Assembly: GCA_038230415.1 (NCBI GenBank)
Contig: JBBRNH010000052.1
Span: forward strand, 1-39,550
DNA length: 39,550 nucleotides
Origin: JBBRNH01 sp038230415
GTDB taxonomy: Bacteria > Bacteroidota > Bacteroidia > Cytophagales > Spirosomataceae
Direction: 5' to 3'
Shown here: positions 16,131 to 23,926 of the stretch, piece by piece
Layout of the letters: the number at the start of each line of letters is the position of its first letter
Position numbering within the stretch: position 1 is the stretch's first letter
Program-made: the position numbers and the translations under genes
Notes under the pieces: generated by a model
The model's database searches: none
What the model was told of the DNA's origin: nothing
Seen by the model: the letters and a program-made list of their open reading frames with translations, nothing else

Positions 16131-19100
16131 TTACAATTTCTCCCGCAAAAACTCCGCCGTGTAACTCACGCCGTCGGGCAATTCAATCATGGCTTCGGGC
16201 GTGCCGGTGAAGGTGACGTAGCCGCCTTCGTCACCCCCTTCGCGGCCCAAGTCAATGATGTAGTCAGCGCATTTGATGACCTCTACGTTGTGTTCGATAA
16301 TAATCACCGAATCGCCCTGGTCAACCAGCGCGTTGATGGCTTTGAGCAGCACGCGGATGTCGTGGAAGTGCAGGCCGGTGGTCGGTTCGTCGAAGATAAA
16401 CAGCGTTTGGCCTTTATTTGGGTTGCCTTTGCCAAGGTACGACGCGAGCTTAACCCGTTGTGCCTCACCGCCCGACAGCGTGTTGGCCGATTGCCCCAGC
16501 CCGACGTAGCCCAGGCCGACTTCCTGCAAGGGCAGCAGTTTTTCGGCCATTTTGCGGTCGGCGATGGCGAAGAAATCAATGGCTTCGTCAACGGTCAGGG
16601 CCAGAATGTCGGAGACGTTTTTGCCGCCGAGCGTAACTTCCAGCGTTTCCTGCTTGAAACGTCGGCCCCCGCAGCCCTCGCATTTGAGGTAGATATCGGC
16701 CATAAACTGCATCTCGACTTTTACTTCGCCCTCGCCCTGGCAGATTTCGCAACGGCCACCGTCCACGTTAAACGAGAACTGACTCGGTTTGTAAGCCCTT
16801 GATTTCGAGAGCGGTTGCTCGCTCAGGGCTTGCCGCAGGTAGTCGTAGGCTTTGATGTAGGTAACGGGGTTTGAGCGGCTCGATTTACCAATCGGGTTTT
16901 GGTCAATCATTTCCACCGCAGCCACGCGCCCCACCGACCCGACGAGTTCAGAGAATTTACCGGCTTCTTCGCCGGGATTGCCTTTGAGCCGCGCCAGAGC
17001 CGGATACAGAATCTTTCTGACCAACGTACTCTTGCCCGACCCCGACACGCCGGTGATGACCGTGAGGGTGTTGAGGGGAAACTGCACGTCCACGTTTTTG
17101 AGGTTGTTTTCGTGTGCGCCCGTCACGCCAATCCAGTGCGTGGGTTTGCGCCGGAACGTCGGCACCGGAATCGTTTCGCGGCCCGTCAGAAAATCAAGCG
17201 TATGGCTTTTTAGTGATGAGTTAGACCGGGCTGGCGTTCCGGTGATGAGTGAAGAATATTCTTCTCTTGAGTATTCGTCACTCATCACCGGAACGCCGAC
17301 CTGGTCTAACTCATCATTGATTTTCCCCTGAAATACCAGTTTTCCGCCACCCAAACCGGCTTCGGGACCGATGTCAATGAGTTGGTCGGCGGCCCGCATC
17401 ACGTCTTCTTCGTGTTCAACCACAATCACGGTGTTACCCATGTCACGCAGAGATTCCAGCACACTGACCAACCGTTTGGTGTCTCGCGGATGCAGCCCAA
17501 TGCTCGGTTCATCCAAAATATACATCGAGCCGACAAGGGCCGAACCAAGCGAGGTAGCTAACTTAATTCGTTGATATTCACCACCCGACAGCGAGTTGGT
17601 GAGCCGATTCAGACTCAGATAGCCTAAGCCGACGCGCTCCATGTAGGCCAGCCGGTTGCGGATTTCGATCAGAATCCGGTCGGCGATTTTGCGTTTGTCG
17701 GCGGGCAGGTCAAGCGCATCAAAAAACCGAACCGCCGTTGAAATGGGCATCAGCACGAGGTCAGTGATCGAAACCCCGCCCACTTTCACGTAACCGGCAT
17801 CTTTCCGCAACCGCGAGCCGCGACAATCGGGACAGACGGTTTTGCCCCGATACCGCGACTGCATCACCCGGTATTGTACTTTGAAACTCTGGCTCTCGAC
17901 CCACTCAAAAAAACCGTTCAGGCCCGTAAAGTAGTCGTTGCCCGTCCAGAGAACGCTCTGTTCGGCGGGCGTAAGTTCTTTGTAGGGCCGGTGGATCGGG
18001 AAATCGAACCGGATACCGTTGCGAAGCAGTGGTTTCAGAAATTCGTCGCCCATTTTCTCACTCCGCCAGGGCATGATTGCGCCTTCAAAAACAGACAGGT
18101 TTTTGTCGGGAATCACCAGATCGGGGTCAATGCCGAGAACTTTGCCGAAGCCATCGCACCGGCGGCAGGCTCCGTAGGGGTTGTTGAAGGTAAACAGATT
18201 CACGCCCGGCTCTTCAAAGGTGATACCGTCCAGCTCGAATTTATCCGAGAAAACGCGGTCTTCATTCGGCACGTCGGCCCCGCGCACCAGCACCACCCGG
18301 CAGGTGCCGTTCCCCTCGCTGAAAGCCGTCTGCACCGAGTCAGAAAAGCGGTATTGGGTGTCTTCGTCGGGCTGCCCGGCATAATCGAACTGCACCGTTC
18401 CCCGGTCAATCAGTATTTCAAAAAGGGAGGAGAGGGAGAAAGGGGAAGAAGGAGACAAGGGGGAAGAAGGGAATGATCCAGCCCCTTTCCCCTTCTCCTC
18501 CCTTTTCTCCCTTTTGTCCCCTTCCTCCCCTTTCTCCCTTTCTAATTCTTCTTCAATCTCCCGCACCTCGCCCCCGGCAAGGATGCGGGTATAGCCTTTC
18601 TGAAGCAGGATTTTGAGTTCTACAGCCAGCGTGCGGCCTTCCTGAATCAGCAACGGGGCCAAAATCATGACGCGCTGATTGGCCCGGCTACCGAAAATAT
18701 AATTTACGACATCGGTAACGGTGTCTTTTTTGACAATACCACCCGACACCGGCGAGTACGTCACGCCCACCCGCGCAAAGAGCAGTTTGAGGTAATCATA
18801 AATTTCGGTGCTGGTGCCAACGGTGCTGCGCGGGTTGCGCGTGGAAACTTTCTGCTCGATGGCGATGGCGGGCGAAACACCTTTGATGTATTCGACATCG
18901 GGTTTTTCCATCCGGCCCAGAAACTGCCGGGCGTAGCTGCTCAGGCTCTCGACGTACATCCGCTGACCCTCGGCAAAGAGCGTATCAAACGCCAGCGATG
19001 ACTTTCCCGACCCCGATAAGCCACTGATTACGACTAACTTATTGCGCGGAATGGCAACATCTAAACTTTTGAGATTGTGAACATTAGCCCCCTTGATGAT

Positions 19101-19166
19101 GATATATTCTTTGGGGCTGAGCTGGTCAATTGTGCGAAGCGTTTCGATTTCGGCAGTCTGGTTCAT
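16131..19166 (-). CDS. uvrA: Excinuclease ABC subunit UvrA carrying two palindromic insertions
   Basis: 1011 residues from the ATG at 19164-19166 (a TTG five codons earlier is possible). UvrA finds DNA damage and loads UvrB. Two ABC ATPase halves are present: Walker A GLSGSGKSS and GVSGSGKST, signatures LSGGEYQRIKLA and LSGGEAQRVKLA, Walker B YILDEPSIGLHP and FIFDEPTTGLHF. Zinc-type CxxC pairs are seen as CRRCDG, CPDCRG, CEICQG and CEGC; the first half of the N-terminal zinc finger is absent, as I recall for Bacteroidota. The protein is about 70 residues longer than usual (~940). The excess is two insertions encoded by inverted repeats, at about residues 207-248 and 617-651; without them the length is normal. 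Confidence 0.96.
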   Translation of the reverse strand: MNQTAEIETLRTIDQLSPKEYIIIKGANVHNLKSLDVAIPRNKLVVISGLSGSGKSSLAFDTLFAEGQRMYVESLSSYARQFLGRMEKPDVEYIKGVSPAIAIEQKVSTRNPRSTVGTSTEIYDYLKLLFARVGVTYSPVSGGIVKKDTVTDVVNYIFGSRANQRVMILAPLLIQEGRTLAVELKILLQKGYTRILAGGEVREIEEELEREKGEEGDKREKREEKGKGAGSFPSSPLSPSSPFSLSSLFEILIDRGTVQFDYAGQPDEDTQYRFSDSVQTAFSEGNGTCRVVLVRGADVPNEDRVFSDKFELDGITFEEPGVNLFTFNNPYGACRRCDGFGKVLGIDPDLVIPDKNLSVFEGAIMPWRSEKMGDEFLKPLLRNGIRFDFPIHRPYKELTPAEQSVLWTGNDYFTGLNGFFEWVESQSFKVQYRVMQSRYRGKTVCPDCRGSRLRKDAGYVKVGGVSITDLVLMPISTAVRFFDALDLPADKRKIADRILIEIRNRLAYMERVGLGYLSLNRLTNSLSGGEYQRIKLATSLGSALVGSMYILDEPSIGLHPRDTKRLVSVLESLRDMGNTVIVVEHEEDVMRAADQLIDIGPEAGLGGGKLVFQGKINDELDQVGVPVMSDEYSREEYSSLITGTPARSNSSLKSHTLDFLTGRETIPVPTFRRKPTHWIGVTGAHENNLKNVDVQFPLNTLTVITGVSGSGKSTLVRKILYPALARLKGNPGEEAGKFSELVGSVGRVAAVEMIDQNPIGKSSRSNPVTYIKAYDYLRQALSEQPLSKSRAYKPSQFSFNVDGGRCEICQGEGEVKVEMQFMADIYLKCEGCGGRRFKQETLEVTLGGKNVSDILALTVDEAIDFFAIADRKMAEKLLPLQEVGLGYVGLGQSANTLSGGEAQRVKLASYLGKGNPNKGQTLFIFDEPTTGLHFHDIRVLLKAINALVDQGDSVIIIEHNVEVIKCADYIIDLGREGGDEGGYVTFTGTPEAMIELPDGVSYTAEFLREKL
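17213..17317. repeat. Palindromic element inserted in frame in uvrA (site 2)
   Basis: Arms 17213-17261 and 17269-17317 are reverse complements at roughly 42 of 48 positions (core ggcgttccggtgatgagtg). The 105 bases are 35 codons read through in uvrA. Because it is palindromic, both strands encode similar peptides around GVPVMSDEYS and SSLITGTP. It falls in the variable linker after the first ATPase half, just before the LTGRE segment. Confidence 0.88.
18421..18547. repeat. Purine/pyrimidine inverted repeat inserted in frame in uvrA (site 1)
   Basis: A plus-strand purine arm (18421-18475) is followed by a pyrimidine arm (18481-18547) that is its imperfect reverse complement (agggagaaagggg cores). 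It encodes a charged half (REKGEEGDKREKREEK) and a Ser/Pro half (SPLSPSSPFSLSSLF). The insertion lies between EEEL and ILIDRG, within the region that corresponds to the UvrB-binding domain. Confidence 0.85.
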
Positions 19167-19296
19167 GCAGTAGTTTGGCAAACCTTAACCTGATTTTAAC
19201 GGTTTTTAGCCAAAGTTGGTTTCTCTTTGTGAAACCGAATAAAGTGCCACCCATTTTCGTTTTTTATCGTATTCATCACGTACTGATACACTTGCT

Positions 19297-19941
19297 ATGC
19301 AACTCGTTCATAAATTGTTTTTAGTAGCTGCCCTCTTAACCGGCAGCCACGCTTTTGCTCAGATCACCGCCGACCCCGAAGACCGCGACCGGCGCGAGCA
19401 GGGAAAAGACCCGCTTCGCACTCAAACGCCCGAAGGTCGCCCGTTGCCGTTTTTGCAACGGCTCCGTTTCGGCGGGGGCGTTAGTGGGTTGCGGTTTGGG
19501 AATCCAACCATAATCGGGGTATCGCCGGTGGTGGCGTATCAGGCTTCGGAGCGGCTTATTTTGGGGCTGGGTGCATCCTATACCTACTCGCGGTACAAGG
19601 CCATTGACCGGACTACGGGCCGCACGGTTCCCTATGAAACTTACAATCAATATGGCGGGCGCGGGTTTGTGATGTACGAAGCCGTGCCATCGCTGATACC
19701 GAATCTGTACCTGCACGGCGAACTCGAAAGCACCAGTATTCAGTATAGAAACAACATCAGCAATGCCACTGCATCTTTGGGCAGCATTACGGCTCCGTTG
19801 GTGGGCCTGACCTATTCGCAGCGCATCGGGCGGTTGGCGGGCATCAACCTAACGGCTCTCTACAACCTGAATTACAGCAGCAATCAGGTGTCACAATACG
19901 TATATGGTAGCCCGCTCGTGATTCGTATTTCGTTTTTCTAA
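19297..19941 (+). CDS. Exported, probably outer-membrane beta-barrel-like protein
   Basis: 214 residues with a signal peptide (MQLVHKLFLVAALLTGSHAFA|Q). A polar linker precedes alternating beta-strand sequence (RLRFGGGVSGLRFG, LILGLGASYTYSRYK, GITYSQRIG-like turns, NLTALYNLNYSS), ending in strands that finish ISFF; a terminal Phe is typical of outer-membrane barrels. No named family is recognised; porin-family or OMP_b-brl-like is the best guess. It is monocistronic, convergent with the SGNH gene, and its stop codon overlaps a palindromic repeat. Confidence 0.7.
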   Translation: MQLVHKLFLVAALLTGSHAFAQITADPEDRDRREQGKDPLRTQTPEGRPLPFLQRLRFGGGVSGLRFGNPTIIGVSPVVAYQASERLILGLGASYTYSRYKAIDRTTGRTVPYETYNQYGGRGFVMYEAVPSLIPNLYLHGELESTSIQYRNNISNATASLGSITAPLVGLTYSQRIGRLAGINLTALYNLNYSSNQVSQYVYGSPLVIRISFF

Positions 19942-20058
19942 ACTATTGGAACGCAGATGACGCAGATTTTATGATTTACGCGGATTTCTATTTCTCCGTC
20001 AGCACTAAAAAAATCTGTGTAGATCATAAAAATCTGCGTCATCCGCGTTCCAATAGTT
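19940..20058. repeat. Long inverted repeat between convergent genes (stem-loop family C)
   Basis: Arms 19940-19986 and 20011-20058 are reverse complements with a few mismatches and one indel (core acgcagatgacgcag). The last two bases of the upstream stop codon are inside the left arm and the right arm ends two bases before the SGNH stop. It fills the whole intergenic space and may terminate both genes. Confidence 0.85.
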
Positions 20059-20060
20059 CC

Positions 20061-21173
20061 TCACGGCACGAGTATCTTATCCCAGATCAGCCGGGCAATT
20101 TCGGCGTGGCCCCGGTCATTGGGGTGGGCTGCTACGCCCGCGTTACCATATTGCGTGGCCGTGAAGTCAACGTGGTCGGGTCGGTTATACAACTCGCCGT
20201 AGAGGTCGGCCACCGGATAACCACGTTTGCCCGCTTCCTGAATGATGATCTCACGAGAACGCGGATTGTTCCAGAAGCTCGTGCTGCAAACTACTTTCAC
20301 CTTGCCGCCCGAAAACTGCGTCAGCTTATCGAGCAACTGATTGTATTTCTGCCGGAAGACCGCCCCGTTGTCGCGGCTGTTGACTTCCTGCTCGCTAACG
20401 TTTTCGCTGATGCGAACAATGACCAAATCGGGCTTGTAGTCGCGCAGGTGTTCATCGAGCGAGGTGTTGAAATCAAACTCCCAGAATTTATTCTCGAACC
20501 CACTGCCGCCGATCAAACTCGTTTGCATCAGCGGATTGAGGTTCAGCAGGTTGTTCTGGAGCCGATGCACAAAGTCTTTATCGGGGGCCGAAGCCGCCAT
20601 GCCGTTCGTATTGTACCAGCCGATTTCGTCAATCCGGCTGATGAGCATAATGCTGTTACCCAGCACAAACAGCCGCTCATAAAACACCCCGAAATTGGCC
20701 TGCACTACGGCTGACACCTGATCGTTTTGCCGGAGCCGGGCCAAAAACGTACCGTTCCAGAGCAACGTGAAATTGGTGCCTGCTGTCCAGGTGCGCCCAT
20801 CGTCCCACGACCGTTCAACAACACTGCCCGCCGGCGCGTTGTCGGTGTTGATTTTTATGGTTGTTCCGTAGGCATAATTACCGGCCTGCGGCTCAAATGA
20901 GGGTGTTTGCAGCGACGATGCCGTTAATGATGTCGGGGGCGTAGTGGTAGTGGTCGGCGTGGGTAGCGTAACAGAAGCCGAAGTTGGGGCCGACAGGGGC
21001 AACCGTCGAATGGCAATCGGGACACATTGTGCCGGTGGGCAGTTGACGGTGGTTGTTTGTGCAATTGCCGCAAACCCGCTCAATACCAGCAGATGAATGA
21101 ACAGAGCCGTGATTCGCCCCCGGTCAATTTTCCAGAAAAATAGTGTCGTCTTCACAAAAATGGGTCTTGTCAT
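20061..21173 (-). CDS. Secreted SGNH-type hydrolase with a Ser/Thr/Pro linker
   Basis: 370 residues. A signal peptide or anchor (TALFIHLLVLSGFAAIAQ) is followed by a Thr/Pro-rich linker (about 70-90) and a small beta domain (about 93-150: FEPQAGNYAYGTTIKIN, WDDGRTW) resembling the chitobiase C-terminal/Big-like domains of surface enzymes. The C-terminal half is SGNH-like: block I LGNSIML with the serine, a later ISENVSEQEV segment, and block V AHPNDRGH with the Asp-His pair. It probably removes acyl groups from a carbohydrate. It lies divergent from the MBOAT/AlgX-like acetylation pair 114 bases away, suggesting the same glycan as target; this is inference. Confidence 0.75.
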   Translation of the reverse strand: MTRPIFVKTTLFFWKIDRGRITALFIHLLVLSGFAAIAQTTTVNCPPAQCVPIAIRRLPLSAPTSASVTLPTPTTTTTPPTSLTASSLQTPSFEPQAGNYAYGTTIKINTDNAPAGSVVERSWDDGRTWTAGTNFTLLWNGTFLARLRQNDQVSAVVQANFGVFYERLFVLGNSIMLISRIDEIGWYNTNGMAASAPDKDFVHRLQNNLLNLNPLMQTSLIGGSGFENKFWEFDFNTSLDEHLRDYKPDLVIVRISENVSEQEVNSRDNGAVFRQKYNQLLDKLTQFSGGKVKVVCSTSFWNNPRSREIIIQEAGKRGYPVADLYGELYNRPDHVDFTATQYGNAGVAAHPNDRGHAEIARLIWDKILVP

Positions 21174-21255
21174 GGTGGCTGCACAGGATAGTCCATAAAA
21201 ACTGTGCCAAAAGTCAGCTATAAATCCCGACGAGCCTACTATTTTCCTAAATCAT

Positions 21256-21263
21256 TACCTTTG
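21256..21263 (+). promoter_or_regulatory. Putative -7 element for the MBOAT gene
   Basis: TACCTTTG matches the Bacteroidota -7 consensus exactly and ends 24 bases before the ATG at 21288. No good TTTG -33 element is seen at the expected distance. Confidence 0.5.
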
Positions 21264-21287
21264 CCGTGCGTCAAGCCACCCTCCTGT

Positions 21288-22712
21288 ATGCTCTTCAGTT
21301 CGGCAATTTTTCTGTTTTTGTTCCTGCCCCTGTTTCTGGTTGCCTATTACCTGATTCCTAAACATCACGCACCCAAGCCGACCGCAACAACCGGATTCCG
21401 GGCCATCAACTGGCCGAATGCGGTGCTGTTTGGGGCCAGTTTGCTGTTTTATGCCTGGGGCGAAGGGCCGGTAGTGGCGGTGTTGCTGCTCTCGGCGGGC
21501 ATCAACTTTGTAGCGGGCGGTCTTATCGAACGCGGAAACCGGAAGGCAGGTCTCTATTTATCGCTCATCGGCAGTCTCTCGTTGCTGTTTTACTTTAAGT
21601 ACACCAATTTCTTTTTCGAGTCCATCGGCCATCCTATTGCCCGCATCGCCCTGCCCATCGGCATCAGTTTTTACACGTTTCAGGGTATTTCCTACACCCT
21701 CGACGTGTACTGGGGCCGCATCAGGGCCAACCGCAGCTTTCTGGATTTTGGTACTTACGTTGCCATGTTTCCTCACCAGATTGCCGGGCCGATTGTGCGC
21801 TACGCCGACATTGCCCCCGAACTCACCGACCGGCGCGTTACGCTCACCAAGTTTGGCACCGGGGCCGAGCGGTTTATCATTGGCATGGCAAAGAAAATCC
21901 TGATTGCCAACACCTTTGCCCACATTGCCGACACCGTTTTCGATGCGCCAACCGATACCATCACCTCCGGCGCGGCCTGGCTCGGCGCGGTAGCGTATTC
22001 GTTCCAGATTTACTTCGATTTTTCGGGTTATTCCGACATGGCGATTGGCCTCGGCAAGATGGTTGGCTTCGATTTCAAAGAGAATTTTAATTACCCTTAC
22101 ATTGCCCGCTCGGTTCAGGATTTTTGGCGACGCTGGCACATTTCGCTGTCGAGCTGGTTCCGCGATTATCTGTACATACCCCTCGGCGGCAACCGATTGG
22201 GCGAAGCCAAAACCTACCGTAACCTGCTGATTGTGTTTGCCGTAACGGGTTTTTGGCACGGTGCAAGCTGGAATTTTATCGTCTGGGGCGTGTATCACGG
22301 CGTGTTTCTAATGGCAGAGCGGGCTGGTCTGGGTAAGCAATTAGACCGCGCCCCCGCCCTGCTCGCTCATGCCTACACGCTGTTAGTGGTGCTGGTGGGC
22401 TGGGTGTTTTTCAGGGCTGCCGAGCTGAGCAGTGCGGTGGTGTATCTGCAAAAAATGGCCGGGTTCGGGCCGGTCACTGCCGGGCCGGTGGCGTACTCAC
22501 TACCGTACTTTATGACTCCCGAAATTGGCTTGACGCTCGCGCTGGGCATCGTGTTTTCGATGCCGGTTTATCATCGGTTTCAAAAACTGGCAAACGTGCA
22601 GAACGGCTTCCCGGCGGTAGCCTATTCGGTGGGGCTGTTTGGGTTGTTTGTACTGTCGGTGATGTATCTGGCGGCAGATACCTACAATCCGTTTATCTAT
22701 TTTCGTTTCTGA
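21288..22712 (+). CDS. MBOAT-family O-acyltransferase (AlgI-like)
   Basis: 474 residues from the ATG at 21288; upstream in-frame sequence starts at a GTG and crosses the -7 element, so it is rejected. It is a polytopic membrane protein with the AlgI/DltB signatures: IGISFYTFQGISYTLDVY, MFPHQIAGPIVRYADI, FDFSGYSDMAIGLGKMVGF, FWRRWHISLSSWFRDYLYIPLGG with His284, and GFWHGASWNFIVWG with the catalytic-type His324. The family moves acetyl groups across the inner membrane for polysaccharide acetylation. The next gene is its periplasmic partner. Confidence 0.94.
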   Translation: MLFSSAIFLFLFLPLFLVAYYLIPKHHAPKPTATTGFRAINWPNAVLFGASLLFYAWGEGPVVAVLLLSAGINFVAGGLIERGNRKAGLYLSLIGSLSLLFYFKYTNFFFESIGHPIARIALPIGISFYTFQGISYTLDVYWGRIRANRSFLDFGTYVAMFPHQIAGPIVRYADIAPELTDRRVTLTKFGTGAERFIIGMAKKILIANTFAHIADTVFDAPTDTITSGAAWLGAVAYSFQIYFDFSGYSDMAIGLGKMVGFDFKENFNYPYIARSVQDFWRRWHISLSSWFRDYLYIPLGGNRLGEAKTYRNLLIVFAVTGFWHGASWNFIVWGVYHGVFLMAERAGLGKQLDRAPALLAHAYTLLVVLVGWVFFRAAELSSAVVYLQKMAGFGPVTAGPVAYSLPYFMTPEIGLTLALGIVFSMPVYHRFQKLANVQNGFPAVAYSVGLFGLFVLSVMYLAADTYNPFIYFRF

Positions 22713-22720
22713 TTTTTTTC

Positions 22721-22804
22721 GCGCAAAGACGCAGAGACGCAAAGTCTTTGGGTTGTGTTTTTAAATACCTTAGAAATAGACTTTTGCGCCTTCGCGTCTT
22801 TGCG
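22721..22804. repeat. Inverted repeat between MBOAT and AlgX/J-like genes (stem-loop family D)
   Basis: Left arm from 22721 to 22747 (cgcaaagacgcagagacgc) pairs with 22778-22804 apart from a few mismatches. It lies between two genes in the same direction, 9 bases after one stop and 21 bases before the next ATG. From memory, 'cgcaaagacgcaaag' repeats are widespread in Bacteroidota and cyanobacteria. Confidence 0.8.
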
Positions 22805-22825
22805 TGACACCTTTTTTCTTCTTTT

Positions 22826-23926
22826 ATGCGCTCCCGAATTCTGGCCGTTGGCTTTACCGTACTGATTTTCTTACCGATGCTCGATCAGGTTCTGGGCCTG
22901 TCGCAGGGGTTTCAGCGTACCGAAAACCGGCAGCAGCAACCGGCTCCGGCTCTTCACTTTCCGCACGTGCGGTCGTTCATTGCCGATTTTGACCGCTATT
23001 ACAAAGAGAATTTCGGCTGGCGCAACGCCTTGTTCTACGCCTTTAGCCACTGGAAATACTACGGCCTCGGCCAATCACCGTTGCCGGAGAAAGTGGTGGC
23101 GGGCAAGAACGGCTGGTTCTATCTCGGCAACAGCGAAAACCGCGTCATTGACCAGCACCGGGGCTTGATGCCCCTGCCGACCGATACCCTCCGCGCCATT
23201 ACCGACCGGCTCGCGCAGCAACAGAAAGTCCTGGCCCGGCAGGGCATCGCGCTCTACGTGCTGATTGCGCCCGATTCGCATACGATTTACCCCGAACACC
23301 TCCCCGACCGGCTGCGGCCCCCGGCCCGTCCGTCGCGGCTCGATCAGTTTCTGGCCTATTCGCGGCAGCACACCACCCTGCCAATCATTGACATTCGGGA
23401 TACCCTTTTATCGGCCAAAAATCGCTACCGGCTTTATTACCAGACCGATACGCACTGGAACAACGCGGGAACGCTGATTGGCTGCGCGGCCCTCCTGAAC
23501 GCCATTCGCCCGGCCCGGCCCACGCTCGAACCCGTAGCCCTGACTAATTATCAAATCAGGCAGGAGCGCGGCATTGGCGGGGATTTGGTCTCGCTGTTTA
23601 TGTTTAAGCAAAAAATCAGGGATTCGGTTTATTACGACATCACGCCCGTTGACCGGCTGAAACCCCAACCGACCGATACCATTCCGAACCCATCGGGCGG
23701 TTACCCGTCGTTTCGGTTTAGCGGCCAAAACCCGCGTCAGCCCCGGCTGTTGCTCGTCGGCGATTCGTTTAGCCACAGCCTGATGGAGATTTTGCCGGGT
23801 TATTTCAGCGCGTCGTATTTCGCCCGCAGCCGCCATCTCGACCCAAAACTAATCCAGTCAGAACGGCCCGACGTGGTGGTGGTCGAGATTGTGGAACGTA
23901 ACCTGACCTGGCTACGGGAATTGTAA
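22826..23926 (+). CDS. AlgX/AlgJ-like acetyltransferase (SGNH-like fold)
   Basis: 366 residues with an N-terminal signal anchor (ILAVGFTVLIFLPMLDQVLGL). ALGX-type motifs: ENFGWRNAL, GKNGWFYLGN, LIAPDSHTIYPEHLP with Asp150, TDTHWNNAG with the Asp208/His210 pair, and LLVGDSFSHSLM with the serine of the SGNH triad. These enzymes take acetyl groups from an MBOAT partner, here the previous gene, and place them on an exported polysaccharide. The stop overlaps the 3' end of the convergent aminotransferase gene by 15 bases. Confidence 0.88.
   Translation: MRSRILAVGFTVLIFLPMLDQVLGLSQGFQRTENRQQQPAPALHFPHVRSFIADFDRYYKENFGWRNALFYAFSHWKYYGLGQSPLPEKVVAGKNGWFYLGNSENRVIDQHRGLMPLPTDTLRAITDRLAQQQKVLARQGIALYVLIAPDSHTIYPEHLPDRLRPPARPSRLDQFLAYSRQHTTLPIIDIRDTLLSAKNRYRLYYQTDTHWNNAGTLIGCAALLNAIRPARPTLEPVALTNYQIRQERGIGGDLVSLFMFKQKIRDSVYYDITPVDRLKPQPTDTIPNPSGGYPSFRFSGQNPRQPRLLLVGDSFSHSLMEILPGYFSASYFARSRHLDPKLIQSERPDVVVVEIVERNLTWLREL

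Noticed and set aside
16107..16802. 231-codon plus-strand frame
   Set aside because: Antisense to the C-terminal ATPase half of uvrA; no recognisable domain.
16978..17331. Plus-strand peptide similar to the UvrA insertion peptide
   Set aside because: It arises because the inserted element is palindromic and so reads similarly on both strands; not a separate gene.
16950..18200. Loss of half of the first UvrA zinc finger as a novelty
   Set aside because: I recall the same absence in other Bacteroidota UvrA proteins, so it is probably lineage-typical and not specific to this window.
17874..18476. 200-codon plus-strand frame
   Set aside because: Antisense to uvrA, and its end consists of the repeat at 18421-18547.
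21558..22298. 246-codon minus-strand frame
   Set aside because: Antisense to the MBOAT gene, whose catalytic motifs are intact.
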